DNA of 64,000 bases from Mallotus nudiflorus (lineage: Eukaryota; Streptophyta; Magnoliopsida; Malpighiales; Euphorbiaceae), in the NCBI GenBank assembly GCA_947683625.1, contig CANTUR010000009.1, forward strand, positions 7,205,501 to 7,269,500. The letters run 5' to 3'. The notes below the pieces were generated by a model, which worked only from the letters and a program-made list of their open reading frames with translations, ran no database searches and was not told the DNA's origin. This document shows, one piece after another, positions 11,072 through 22,939 of the stretch; the stretch's first letter is position 1; each line of letters begins with the position of its first letter. A program made the translations under genes and the position numbers.

Positions 11072-13177
11072 TGGTGACATTTAACATGCACTGTAGACGG
11101 CAGGGCTTAGTGCACGTCTAAGATTTTAGCAACCGCGACACTATTTAGGCTCAGAGCCTTAGAGAACACACTAACCACTGTAACAAAGACATGGCGTGGA
11201 GATTATGAGTCGCCACCCAGGGTAATAACTGGGACAATTTGATTGGTGGTACTAGATTCTCTAAAAGAAAATTAGCACCACAACCAGGAGATTCTGGATA
11301 TGGAATACTAACTTCTCTTACTCTCGTGTTCATTTAGAATAATTTTATAAATGATTATTTCATCCTCTAATTACATGCAATTTTATTAAACCTTAATTAA
11401 CATCCATCTACCCAAAAAGGCAACAAGTCATTAAAATTACAAGCAAAAAATGCTCTCAATAACGCATTGCCCTTAAGTCTAAACTATGTTGATTTTATTA
11501 AAAAGTTAGCTAAATCTACATTTTATTTACAAGTGAAATGGAATAAAAGTGGGCCTACATTTTATTAATTAGTGAGCCTAAATCTATTTTTTAGTCTTTC
11601 TAAGATATGGGCTTAAGTCTATTTAATTTTAAAGAAAAAAATTAAATTAGTGGGCCTAAGTCTAACTTGGTTTTATTTTAAGTGAAATGTGGTCCTAGGT
11701 CTATTTATTTTAAAAGAAATACAATTAAGTGGGCTAGCTAAGTCTAGACAAGTTTTAATTAACTAAGTGGGCCTAAAATCTAATTAACCTAATGGGCCTA
11801 AATTGATTTTAATTATTTATAAACCTAAATCATTTTTTAAGCCTATTTATTAAGCGGGTTAGACCTAAACGTGGGCTTGGGGCCCAAAAACAAACATAAA
11901 AAGCCCAAAAAACATAAAATAACATAAAAAACATAACAAAGTCAAATCAAACACACATTCACATATGATTTCTAAAAGCCCTAATTTAATTACATATAAA
12001 CCCTAATTAACTAAGGCCATCATTAATTTTAATTAATTTTTACCCAATTGAATCTAATTGCTAATTAATTTTAAAATGCAGAAATTTAAATCTTTCACTA
12101 TTCCCACTACTAGGGCTATTACAAACTACATACAAATTTAAAATTAAATAATTATACACCCATGAATTAAAAATAAACTACATAGGATACAAAAATGCAG
12201 AATGAAAATTAAAATCATAAGAACTATTATTAAAACAGTACAGGTTCATCCATGGCATTCCATGGATCTTTTGTTGAATTAAACACATACGGTATCCTCC
12301 TCTTCAATCCACATACGGACATTAAATCAAAAAAAAAGCAATCAAATTAGTAGTTAAATTAAATAATAAAACAATTAACAAAATGAATAAAAATGATAAA
12401 AGAGAAGAAAAAAAAATGAATGATGTGCATATACCCTTTTTTGGCCCCTCAGATTAGGATTTTCATCTATGAAATTGACTCAGTGTTGATTTGATTATTG
12501 ACTGGGACTAAAAAATCATTATATCGTCTTTATCAAATGAACTGCAAAAATTAGGGGTTTTAAAGAAGAGAGGAAATCAAAGTTTTTTTTCTATCTTCCG
12601 TCTATGTAAAAAAATAACCCCTAAAAGAAATCCCCTTAGCCAAGCCTCCTTCTTGTACACATGCAGACTCTACTTTTAAATACAAAGTCTGCACATACTG
12701 AACTTCCTCCAAAGGAGGAATAGACCTATCTGATCAGATAGAATTTTTTTTATTTCAAAAATATCTTCTGCATTTTTAAAAAAACCTTATCATATAAAAT
12801 TTGAATTTTCAACCAATTAAAACACTGAAAAATCGATGAAAATACACAAAAAATAAAAAAAATGGAATTATTGTGCATCGGCTCTGTGTAATGCCGATCG
12901 GCATTGTATAATGCCGATCGGCATTGTGTAATGTCAATCGGTATTACACAATGCAGGTCAGCCTTACACCAATGTCGATCTTAAAAAATTATTATTTTTT
13001 AATTACCAAAAGACCCCTGAAAAAATGACTTATTTGCAATCAAATCCTAAAAATATGTTGCAATTTAGTCTTTAAAGTCCAAAAAATTAACAACCAAGTT
13101 CAATTTTTGAATAAAGTTCATCATAAGGGCTTACGTCACAATTGTGCACAATTGCATCCCAAAATTGGGTGCTTACA
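11072..13177 (-). repeat. Tat-type LTR, copy 1
   Basis: About 2.1 kb and non-coding, bounded on the right by TTGGGTGCTTACA. On the minus strand this gives TGTAAGCACCC, a typical Tat LTR start. On the left it is bounded by the primer-binding-like site. It aligns along its length with 13180-15282 and, with an internal deletion, with 32300-34158. Shared landmarks include ACACTATTTAGG near the left end, a GGGCCTAAGTCTA block repeated several times inside, CCATGGATCTT near 12260, and a palindromic array near 12877-12970. Confidence 0.75.
12877..12970. repeat. Palindromic minisatellite in LTR (about 20-bp unit)
   Basis: Four to five adjacent, slightly varying units of the type GGCATTGTGTAATGCCGATC. 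The unit is self-complementary around its core (GGCATT...AATGCC), so each copy can fold into a small hairpin. Related arrays occupy the same relative place in the two sister LTRs. Confidence 0.85.
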
Positions 13178-13179
13178 CA

Positions 13180-15282
13180 TGCCCAAGATTTTAGCAACCA
13201 TGACACTATTTAGGTTTAGGGCCTTAGGGAACACACTACTCTTCCACAAAGTCATAGTATGGAGATAACGAGTTGTTAGCTAGGGTAATAATTGGGACAA
13301 TTCGATTGGTGGTGCACAATTCTTTAAAAGAAAGTTAGCACCACAACTAGAAGATTCTGGGAATGGAATACTAACCTCTCTTAGTCTTATATTCATTTAG
13401 AATTACTTTATAAATTATTCCTTCATTCTCTAATTACATCCAATTTTATTAAACCCTATTTGAATATCCATCTTAACCAAAGGCATATAGTCCATAAAAT
13501 CACATATAAAAAATCTATTCAAGTGCATCATTCTTAAGTCTAAACTATGTTAATTTTATTGATAATTTTATTAAAAGTTAGCTAGATTTACACTTTTTAT
13601 TTACAAATGAAATGGACTAAAGGTAGACCTACATTTAAATTAGTGAGCTTAAGTCTACTTTTTTCAATTATTTACAAATAGGCCTAAATCTATAAGTTTT
13701 TAAAGAAATTATATTTTATAAATGGGCCTAAGTCTATTTATTTTATTTAAAATGGAAAACGGCTCTAAGTATATTTATTTTAAAAGCTAATGAAATTTAA
13801 ATGGTTTGAGTTGAGTCTAAGTTAATTTTAGTTAACCTAAAAAATGGGTATAAGTCTAAATAACCTAATGAGCCTAAATTGATTTTAATTAATTAACATA
13901 AACCATTTTAAGCCTATTTTTATTGGATGGTTTTGGACCTATCATAGGCTTAGGGCACAAAAAGTATAAAAATCCAAAAAACATAATTAATCAAATGATA
14001 ACATGCCAAAGCATATTAAACATACATCCACACGTGAATTCCTAAAACCCTAATTCATTTCCATGGAAACCCTAATTTACTATTGCCATCATTAATTTTA
14101 GAGTTTTACCTAATGATCCTTATTACTAATCCATTTTAAATGAAAAAAGTAAAATTTTACTATTCCCAGTACTAGGGTTATTATAATGTTCTACGAACTG
14201 AAAATTAAAATTAATTACAAACCCAAATGAATTAACACATAAAACACATAAAATAATGATCATAAAAAAGGCCAAACCTAGGTTCAATAATAATTTAAAA
14301 TCCATGGGATTCCATGGATCTTCATTTTAATTTTCAGATATCATGCATTATCTTCCTCAACCTACATTAAATCTCAAAAAGAAAACACATAAATTAACAA
14401 ATTATGTTAGTGAAATTAAATAGCCAAAACAAGAAAGAAATAATAAAAAATCATAAAAGAAAGGGAAGAATAAAAAAGAATGTTGTGCATATGATATTAG
14501 ATGGCCCTTCAAAATGGATTTTTACCCTATATGGAATTGACACAATGTGCATTTTGGATCTTAGGACTGAATCACATCAAAATGTAATATAGACTCTTCG
14601 TTCTTTTTTGTAAATACAAGGAAGAAAAAATAGGTTTTGTGTTCTCTGGATTTTTATTTTATAGACTCTTCGCTTGCTTTTAGGGTTTTCTTTTACACCC
14701 CCCCGCCCCCCAAAAGTTTCAACTATTGGTTTTTTTAAGCCAAAAACCACTTCCACTATGATTGCATAAAGAGGTTGAAAGATTCTAGGAGTTAGAGAGC
14801 AGCTGCTCTCCATTTTCAAAAATCAAAAACCCAGGTTAAAATAAAATCAGAGATTCATGCACGTGCCTTTGCATAACTAGTAGAAATTTGACAACATGAA
14901 TATTTTATGGAAAAATATTTAAATAATGAAGAAAAAATATAGATTGGCATTGTGTAATGTTGATAGGCATTGCGTAATGTTGATTGACATTATGTAATGC
15001 CAATTAAAATACTAGTTGGCATTATGTAATGCTGATTAGCATTGCATTATGTCGATTGGCATTATGCATTTATTTATCAAAATTTCATTAAAACCGCCAA
15101 AATTCACTGTTCTACAATTTATACCTTAAAACATTTTAAGTCTTGTAATTAAATCATAAAAGGCTACAATTTAATCCTTCAAATCATAAAACTTGACACT
15201 AAAGATCAATTATCGAATAATTTTCATCATAAGGGCTTTCATCTCATGGATGGACAATTGCACTTCAAAATTGGGTGCTTAG
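13180..15282 (-). repeat. Tat-type LTR, copy 2, directly joined to copy 1
   Basis: About 2.1 kb and homologous to 11072-13177 in the same orientation. It begins with the CCAAGATTTTAGCAACC landmark immediately after the TTACA end of copy 1 and ends with TTGGGTGCTTAG at 15282. No leader or primer-binding site precedes it, so the two LTRs are in tandem without internal sequence between them. It carries its own diverged palindromic array at about 14945-15065. On its right it is followed at once by a copia gag remnant. Confidence 0.75.
14945..15065. repeat. Palindromic minisatellite in LTR copy 2
   Basis: About six degenerate units related to GGCATTGTGTAATGTTGAT. The unit and the position inside the LTR are as in copy 1, but with more substitutions (GATTGACATT, GATTAGCATT). 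Confidence 0.75.
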
Positions 15283-15284
15283 TT

Positions 15285-15600
15285 GTGACATTGCCATGCT
15301 CACTAGGAACTTCAAGAAGTTTTTTAAAAAGAAAAGCTTCATAAGAATAAGGGACTTCAGCAAGAAATTTGACGGAGATGGGAAGAAGAAACTAAGGAGG
15401 TTACTTGCTATGAATGCAAGAAACAGGGACATATTAGAAGTGAGTGTCACAAACTTAAATTCAAGAACAAGGGAGAAAAAGATAAGAAGAAGGCAATCAA
15501 AGCTACTTGAGATGATTCCTCTAAATCTAAAAAGAAAGTGCAACAACAAAAAGTGGCCAATCTTTGCTTTATGGCCCTTAAAAATGAAAATGATTCCTTA
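15285..15600 (+). pseudogene. Copia gag C-terminal part with zinc knuckle
   Basis: The CCHC knuckle CYECKKQGHIRSECH is readable at 15416-15460. The Lys-rich stretch before it (FKKFFKKKSFIRIRDFSKKF) is in another frame, so at least one frameshift lies near 15390. In copia elements this knuckle packages element RNA in virus-like particles. The long open frame through this segment is a mixture of true gag and shifted frame. Confidence 0.75.
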
Positions 15601-16559
15601 GATGATTATAATAATTATTATGATGATGATGATGATGGTGAGAGCTCTATTATGAGCAAATTACTTGTTAAATGAACAGTTTATTATCTAAGAAGAAACA
15701 TTATAAGCATGAGTTAGGTAGCTTAAATAGAGAATTAGAAAATTAGAAAATTTACTTGTTCAATCAAATGAAAAACTTATTAGTGATGCAAAATCTTCTA
15801 ATTTTTTGAAAGATCAACTTAAGAAAGAAAATGATGAAAATCATAAGCCTTCTAAGGAGGTCTTATAATTAAAGAATTCCAATGCAAAATTTAAGAGAGG
15901 AAAAGAAACTTTCGATACTCATCTTGACTCTCAAACATTTCATGGAGATACCTATGGAATTGGATATAAGAATGGAATGTCTTCATCATCTTCATCGCAT
16001 ATTATTTTATAAAAGCTTCACATGATTCCACTCTTTCAACCTCCAAATCAAATAAGACTCAAGCTTTCAAAGTTAAAAGATCTCATATATTAAATAGTAA
16101 GGGAAAATCTCATAAGATTCATCCTTTATTAACATAAAGAGGTAATGCTCAAACAAGAGCACATCAACCCAAGAATGCTTATGTATACATTAGACATAAT
16201 TATAGTAGGCATGCTACCGATACAATGCACACAAATATGTTGCACAAAATTATTAAAATACACATCACCATTGCCAATGCATGTCTCACTTAATGACATA
16301 AAGCAATAGGAGATACGCACAACACCAAAGGCATGTTGCACAAACTATAAAAGCATTTAATCCTTGGAGGAATAAATTCAAAAATATTGTCTGTTCTTAT
16401 TGCATGATCAAAGGACATACTAACAATGTGTGCTTCTAAAGAAGACAACACATGAATTAACTTCCTATGGATTATCTTGAAACTAATCAACCTAGACCAA
16501 GAAAGGTTTCTATCCAAAAGAATACTTAAATTATTTTATGTAGATGTGCTTGAAATCCA

Positions 16560-16804
16560 CAAGAATAAAAAGCAAGTAGTATCTTGATAGTGGATGTTCA
16601 AGGCACATGGCAGGAGACACAAAGCAATTTAGAAAACTTAATGCTAAGGATGGAGGACATATTACTTTCAAAGGTAATGCAAAAGGAACAATTATTGGCA
16701 TTTGTAAAATAGCTCATCCTCAATCCTTATATATACATCATGTGTTGTTTGTTGATGGTCTTAAACATAATTTGCTTAGTTTCAATCACTTATGTGACAT
16801 ATGA
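16560..16804 (+). pseudogene. Copia aspartic protease
   Basis: The active-site motif DSGCSRHMAGD is followed by the glycine-rich flap region (DGGHITFKGNAKGTIIG) and the SLYIHHVLFVDGLKHNLLS block. Those are the landmarks of the pepsin-like protease of Ty1/copia elements, here with Cys after Gly as in Sirevirus-type elements. The protease cleaves the polyprotein in active relatives. An in-frame stop lies just before the segment and another after NHLCDI. Confidence 0.85.
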
Positions 16805-16964
16805 AATAAAATAACTTTTTATCCTATAAATTGCTTTATTAGTAGTCTTGATGAAAATAAAGTTATTTTTAGAGGTGAAAGAGTAGATAATGTTTATGTC
16901 ACTGATTTGAATAAAATTGATAACAAAAACATAAAATGCTACTATCTATCTCCCATGACAAATA

Positions 16965-17597
16965 GACATGGCATAGAAGGTTAGGACATGCAACTTTTGA
17001 GCTTTCAAATGATCTTTATAAACATTAACTTATGATTCGTTTACCTAAGCTTAAATTCATAAAGGATAAACCTTGTAATGATTGCCAAAAGGAAAACAAT
17101 CCAAGTCCTCATTTAAGCAAAAAAATATAGTGTCCACCTTTAGGCCACTTTAACTTATGCATATGGATTTATTTGGACTAACTCGAGTTGTTAGTCTTGG
17201 TGGAATGCACTATGCATATGTATTCATTGATGATTACTGTAGATTTACTTGGATATATTTTCTTACTCATAAGATTGATGCTTTTAAATCTTTTGAAAAG
17301 TATGCTAAAAGAGTTAAAAAAGAAAAGGGTTTTTGCAATTCATCGATTAGAAGTGATCATGGAACCAAATTTAAAAATGAAGTTTTCAAAAACTATTGTA
17401 ATGAACATGGTATATCTCATACATTTTCATCTCCTATAACTCCTCAACAAAATGGGGTAGTTAAAAATAAAAATAGAACTCTTGTAGAAATGGCTAGAAC
17501 AATGCTTTATGAGTATAATTTGCCTCTATTCTTTTGGAAAAAGTTGTTAATACATCTTGTTTTATTTCAAAATGAGTTTTCAAAAGACCATTTTTAA
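16965..17597 (+). pseudogene. Copia GAG-pre-integrase and integrase core
   Basis: WHRRLGHATFEL at about 16965-17000 and PCNDCQK at about 17070-17090 form the HHCC zinc finger. The open stretch from 17157 holds the DDE core: MDLFG with the first Asp, then RSDHGTKFKN with the second Asp, then SPITPQQNGVVKNKNRTL with the position of the catalytic Glu. In this last motif the usual Glu after the Val is Lys (VVKNKNRT), so the third catalytic residue is lost. The frame ends early at 17597. Confidence 0.9.
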
Positions 17598-17677
17598 ATA
17601 AAACATCTTATGAGCTATGGAATAATAGAAAACTTAAAATCTCATATATAACAGTAATTGGATGTAAGTGCTTTATA

Positions 17678-17935
17678 TTGAACACTAAGGACAATATTAG
17701 GAAATTTGATTCTAAAGTCGATGAAGGAATTTTCCTAGGCTATTATAATTCTATTAAATTTTATAAGGTCTTTAATATGAGAACTCTAGTAGTTAAAGAG
17801 TCAATGCATATGGTATTTGATGAATCAAAGTCACTTGATCTTAGAAAGGATGTTTGTAGTATTGATTATCTTGTAAGTGAAAATGAGGTTTTCAAAATAA
17901 AAGAAGAAAATGCTAGTACGCCTTTGGAACTTTAA
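17678..17935 (+). pseudogene. Copia integrase-to-RT linker
   Basis: FDSKVDEGIFLGYYN is the conserved FLGY block at the end of the copia integrase module. It is followed by a poorly conserved linker (MHMVFDESKSLDLRK). It is in the expected place between integrase and RT. Confidence 0.75.
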
Positions 17936-18139
17936 GGTCCAAGCAAGGAGGAAAATGAGGAGACATTTTAACCTACCTTAAAGGATGAACTTCCAAAGGA
18001 TTGATAATTCAAGAAAGCTCACCCTCAAGACCTCATCATAGGTGACACTATAGAAGGGGTAACTACTAGATCTAAACTTAAGTCTATTGTTAATTTAGCT
18101 TTCATTTCTCAAATTGAACTAAAAAAATTTGATGATTTG

Positions 18140-18900
18140 CTTTGAGTGATGAATTTTGGGTTCTTGCTATGCAAGAAGAGTTAAATCATTTTGAGAGAAA
18201 CATGGTTTGGACCTTAGTCTCTAGACCTAAACATCATCCTATTATAGGCACCAAATGGGTGTTTAAAAATAAGATGAATGAATAAGGTGTCATAAATAGG
18301 AACAAAACTAGGCTAGTAAATAAAAGTTATAATCAAGAGGAAGGCATTGATTATGATGAAACCTTTTCAAACTTTTGACTCTCTAAATCATGTGTATAAA
18401 CTTTCAAAACCATTATATGGATTGAAACAACCTCTAAGAGCTTGGTATGAAAGATTGAGTAACTTTTTACTAGAGAAAAATTTCTTTAAAGGAAAAGTTC
18501 ACACAACTCTTTTTATAAAAAAATCTAAACATGATTTATTAATTATTTAGATATAAGTTGATGACATTATATTCGATGCTACTAACCATTGCTTTAGTAA
18601 GGATTTCTCTAATTTAATGCAAGAAGAATTTAAGATGAGTATGATGGGTGAATTCAAATTCTTTCTTAGACTACAAATCAAGTAATACAAAAATGGGATT
18701 TTCATTAATCAAACTAATTATACAAGAGAAAATTTCAAGAAGTTTGGCATGGATTGAGCAAAGATAAGTAAAACACTAATCAACACTATAGCCAAACTTA
18801 ACAAAGATGAGAATGGTAAACCAGTTGTTGAAAAGCAATTTAGAGGTATGATCGAATCCCTTCTTTATTTAACTGCTCATAGCACTGAATATATTTAAGT
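18140..18900 (+). pseudogene. Copia reverse transcriptase with internal deletion
   Basis: The RT begins with FWVLAMQEELNHFERN and KWVFKNKMNE and continues to EGIDYDETF near 18360. It then jumps to LNHVYKLSKPLYGLKQPLRA. The intervening palm segment that normally carries the first catalytic Asp (the LDVKSAFLNG-type motif of the family) is missing, so roughly 60-80 residues have been deleted. Further on, VDDIIF is the YVDD-type catalytic box. Stops occur in several places. The RNase H end is absent, because similarity fades after about 18900. Confidence 0.85.
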
Positions 18901-19606
18901 TTGTTATTTATTAATATACATGTGTATAATATTATCTTCTTAGGAATTTTTTTGATCTTTCATAAGGCATGAATATCTTCTTAAGAATTTTTTTGATATT
19001 TGATAAGGCATGAATATTTTTACAACGATTTGGTGTATCTTTGCTTTGTTCTTATAGGAATGGTAGTCCCTTTAGGTTCATTTCCCCTTATATCTCTCTT
19101 TTCCCTTTGCCTTTATATAAAGAGAGGAAAGTATGTTATAAATAATTTGTGTTTATTTATTTTATATGCTAAGGGCTATATGATTGATTAACTATCTAAG
19201 CTCTATATGATCATATGATAATTAAGCACGTCTAGCATCAACATTATTATTATATGTACTATTTTTGTGATTCATTTTATTGGCACTATATGTATATATG
19301 TTTGAAATTATTTCCTCACATTGCCTAACATTTATTTAGATGATCATGTTATTATATTTTACATTTTTAATACATATGTCATAAGATTGCCATGTTTTTA
19401 TCCCTCTTACTATATTTTATGTTTTTTTTATTTCTTTGTCAAGGGAAATAATCTATAAATTATTATTTCTTATCATTCCCATATTTGTAGGAGAAGAAAT
19501 AAAGAAATATATTTTATTTCATTTGGTATCATTATTATTATAACTATTATCACACACTTTACTTTGTATTATTTTTTATCAAACTCAAAATAAGCCTGTC
19601 AAAATC
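18900..19606. other. AT-rich non-coding 3' part of the copia element
   Basis: No coding domain is visible. A 30-bp motif (AATATCTTCTTAAGAATTTTTT) is present twice in near-direct repeat at about 18930-19000. The stretch ends in the polypurine tract, so it is probably the remains of RNase H plus the 3' UTR. Confidence 0.4.
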
Positions 19607-19699
19607 AAAAGGGGGAGATTGTTGACCTAATCATAAATATATATAACATTCTTATACATAACAAAACACATAAAAGCATATAAAAATGATAATGGTAGT

Positions 19700-20590
19700 C
19701 ACAGAACTCAGGCATTATCATCCTCTGGCTCATTTAATGGAGTTGTCTCTAAATCATCTGGGTATAGTGGTGGAACAAATCCTTGATGGGAAAAATAAGT
19801 AGTAAGGTTATGATTCATTTAATTTACCACTCCTTCCATGTTGATCATGCAAGTATCAAAATATTACATCCAGGAGATAAGTTCATCCATAGAGGGCGGG
19901 GGTGCACTTGATGAAGATGCACGAGAGGCATGCAAGGGCTGAACACCAAGGGGGTGAGGAAGTAAGACTGGCCACTGTCCATCAAATTTAATTAATCCCA
20001 TATTGTTCATCATTGTCAGGCCAATGGAGTAGTCTCCGTCCATGCTTAAAAATGGCAGCGCCTCAACATTAAAGCTAACAAACTGGGCTATGGTAGTAAT
20101 GATACACCCTATTTTGATTACACTACACTCCCACATTTAACATCATGTAATTTGTAGGCAATGGTGGTGGCCATGTATGCTTTCTTCCCATCAACCACAC
20201 AATATAGTAGGGTTAATTTGTTAGAATTCACCACACCATCACTCTCCTTTTGGCCAAAAATGGTATGAGCAAATAAATGATGAATGTACTAAAGGGCATG
20301 GGAAATGATTTTAGCCTCCTTGGTCATCCTAGCATTGTACTGCTCTTTAATACCTGTGAGTTGTGACCAAAATACATGTTTTGCGAAGACACCCATATCA
20401 TCTTCATGGTAAGGCAAGTGAAGGAAATCATTTATGTCAAAGACACTAAAAGAAAAATTTTCACTACCAACCCTAAATGAAATTATCCCTTATTGGTAAT
20501 CAAACTCATAAGAACTAAGGAACTCATAAATCATTTGCTTGTTAGAGGGGTACTTCAACTCAACCCATGCATCCTACCCAAGCCACTTCA
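19700..20590 (-). pseudogene. Athila env-position ORF fragment, copy A
   Basis: The minus strand carries a broken ORF closely similar to 24190-25090. An open part at 20136-19864 shows CSVIKIGCIITTIAQF, then MNNMGLIKFDGQWPVLLPHP and a Ser/Pro-rich tail. This ORF lies downstream of pol, in the position often called env-like in Athila elements. Its function is unknown. The part coding for the N-terminus is missing: the copy ends near 20590, where copy B continues for another 150 bp. Confidence 0.7.
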
Positions 20591-20719
20591 AATGCATGTC
20601 AACCTCCTTCTATAAATAAAATATATAAATATATGCATATAAGGGATAAGGATTTGGAAAGCTATTTTTGATGTTGTGGGAAGGTAGAAGTCCAAAAGGG
20701 GTGTCTGATGAAAATGAAA

Positions 20720-20960
20720 AGTCACATGTCTCTGGAATTAACACGCCTATGCTATATGTGAATGCATGGAACATGTGCACACTTGTGCACATTAGAAGCT
20801 GGAAAATGACACGGCCATGTTAGTGAGGGCATGGTCATGTTAAATTTGTGCATAAGACTGACATGACCGTGTCATTGATGAGACGGCCATGCGATTTTAC
20901 AACATAAGAATGGCAAGAACGTGTTAGTGAGGGCACAATCATACTGCTTTAACACACAAA
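20720..20960. repeat. Palindromic ACACGGCCATGT-type array, copy A
   Basis: Several variants of a 12-bp near-palindrome (GACACGGCCATGTTA, GACATGACCGTGTCA, GACGGCCATGCG) are spaced by 20-40 bp. The lead-in ACATGTCTCTGGAATTAACACGC recurs at about 25955, in front of the longer array B. Confidence 0.75.
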
Positions 20961-20974
20961 TATGTTAACATATG

Positions 20975-21412
20975 TGGTATGCCCTAGAGGCCAAACAAAC
21001 ATTTGACATTGGAAATTATCCCAAATGGCAATAAAGTTTATTTAATTGAATATTTATCCATTAGCATAATGTTAAATAAATTTATTATCAAGAGTTGATA
21101 ATATGAGCTATAAATTTATACATATGCTATAAAATTATTCATAATCCATAAATTAATATTTACGTAATATTAATTAGACTATCACCTCTATCTATTTTCC
21201 TTAATTTATATATGATACTAGTAGTGGGAGGTAGTGAGTCTTATACTACCTGACATGAGATATTAGAATAGACATGTGGATACTCATGTGATGGGTGGAT
21301 CAAACATGACATTAGATTTATGATTATATGGACATTAACTTATAGTCAATAATCACAATCTAGGTCATAATGGTGCTTATAGTCCTTTAATATGAGGTGA
21401 CACACTCATTGA
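20975..21412 (+). repeat. LTR fragment, inverted relative of 8400-8765
   Basis: It starts with TGGTATGCCCTAGAGG at 20975, a plausible LTR start, and runs until the Athila LTR at 21413 cuts it. Its reverse complement matches 8400-8765 over at least 300 bp. It is non-coding, and I infer an LTR. Confidence 0.55.
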
Positions 21413-22939
21413 TGTGATTCCACAAGTATACGGGTCAAGTTATAGAATAGGATTAGAAGTCTATATATCGTTCCCAAAGGGAAGATGATAAGTATTAATT
21501 TGCTTGATTTACTTGCTTGTCTAAACGGATCAATTTTTATATATTGTGAAATAATTAAAATTAAAACTAAAATAAAGTTATGGTAAATGAGTAGTGTAAA
21601 GCATGTACTATAGTTTCTCTTTTCATATGGATCTGCATTGACTCAAAATCTAATTTATATAATCTCTCTCACAATCAAGTTTAAGATGCTAATGTTGCAA
21701 TTCTCATAAATCTCTCTCGAGCATTTAGAAGGTGAGCTTATTATTTCAAATATTAAGTCAAATAAAGGGACTCTCGCCTCACAGAACTCTAATCAATATA
21801 TCCGTAACAAACTTCAACACTAAAGGTACAAATGCAATATTAACTCTCAATAAGTATCTTTACTCATATTAAGATTTAATAGTTTTTATTCTAGATCCCT
21901 AAGTGTAAATCTCCTATCAGTCTCAATACTCTTAGTATAAGATGATTCAATATAAATATTATAATCGTAAGTATAAATCTCCTCTCGGTCTCAATATACT
22001 AGCTAAGATAATTGAATCATTCATGAAGAATAAAAATAAAAACCATAAACATGACATGAACGAAGAATATATTTAAAAGAATATGAGTTCAATACATCCC
22101 CAAATTACTCAGATACCTCTAATACAAAATGAGATATAGCTAACATAATAAAAATATAAGATAAGAAAAGAGTGAACTCCTTAATTCTTATCAATGTAGC
22201 TCCCCGTTGCTGATCTCTTTATTGTCTGCTTATAGTCTGATGCAGATGAATGAGTTTTAGTTCCCATCTTCACTGTGTTTTTCTCTCTATTTTTCTCTAA
22301 TTTCCTCTATCTATTACTTTCTGCTCTCTGCTGCTTGTTGTTTGCTATGCGAGTTTTTCATGCTCTTATATCCTCTGAATTAGGGTTGCACATGACTAGT
22401 TCTTGGTGTAGCATCTTTTCCTAAGAAGGGCAAGGGCATGCATGTCCATATGGTTGCACGACCGTTTACTTTTATAGAGCAAGGATGACATGGCCGTATG
22501 ACCATGTGCACGACCGTGCATTTGTGCAGTACAAGGATGACACGATTGTGTCATGCCTTGCACAGCCATGCATCTTGCATGCATATGTGTAGCACAACCA
22601 TGTGATGCTTCACATGGCCATGTGCTATTTCTTGCATTCGTTGGCACAACTGTGCATGGCCGTGCACTCTTCAAGCCTAAGTTTTGCACATCTGTGTTCC
22701 AGAGACAAATAAAAATTCAGTGAGAAGGATACAAAAATTAGGCAACAAATATAAAAATCCTATTTTATTTAATTAATGCATGCTTATATCTACATTTTAT
22801 TTAAATGTCCTAATATTTTCTAATGCTAATTTTATTAATTATTATGTAGAAATTAGAGAATTATGCACCCAAAATGAAGTGTTATTAAATTAAAAAAAGA
22901 CTAAAGAGTATAATTTTTAATAGTAAAATGCGATTATCA
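21413..22939 (-). repeat. Athila 3' LTR
   Basis: On the minus strand it starts TGATAATCGC right after the polypurine tract and ends GTATACTTGTGGAATCACA, so it has TG...CA ends and a length of about 1.5 kb. The terminal block near 21413-21480 (GATTCCACAAGTATACGGGTC and CGTTCCCAAAGGG) is the usual end of plant Athila-type LTRs. The plus-strand Athila LTR at 46490-47787 has the same kind of ends. A palindromic GCACGACCGTGC-type array sits inside at 22430-22690. Confidence 0.75.
22430..22690. repeat. Palindromic GCACGACCGTGC-type array inside Athila LTR
   Basis: About ten variants of a short near-palindrome (GCACGACCGT, ACATGGCCGTATGACC, GCACAGCCATGC, GCATGGCCGTGC) occur within 260 bp. The GC content is clearly above that of the flanks. 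The open frame that crosses it codes only for a His/Cys/Ala repeat and is not a gene. Confidence 0.8.

Larger units (their letters stand above)
15285..19690 (+). mobile_element. Sirevirus-like Ty1/copia retrotransposon, 5' truncated and decayed
   Basis: Plus-strand domains appear in copia order: gag with CCHC knuckle (15285-15600), protease (16560-16804), GAG-pre-integrase and integrase (16965-17597), linker (17678-17935), RT (18140-18900). They are followed by non-coding sequence and a polypurine tract AAAAGGGGGAGATTG at about 19607. The 3' LTR should start at TGTTGACC (19620) but is cut off after about 70 bp, where an Athila fragment begins. The 5' LTR is absent because the element starts inside gag next to a Tat LTR. 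The lineage call rests on the protease motif style and the polypurine tract. Confidence 0.85.

Noticed and set aside
11151..11333. A 60-codon open stretch on the minus strand
   Set aside because: It lies inside the inner end of the Tat LTR. The sister LTR at 13190 has the same DNA without the open frame.
12877..12970. CRISPR-like array
   Set aside because: Short palindromic units are adjacent without unique spacers, lie in an LTR, and the genome is a plant genome.
15265..15549. A 94-codon Phe/Leu/Ser-rich open stretch on the minus strand
   Set aside because: It is antisense to the Lys-rich copia gag with its zinc knuckle on the plus strand.
22396..22689. A 97-codon Cys/His-rich open stretch on the minus strand
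   Set aside because: It is a translation of the palindromic GCACGACCGTGC array in the Athila LTR. The Cys/His pattern follows the DNA repeat and is not a zinc finger.
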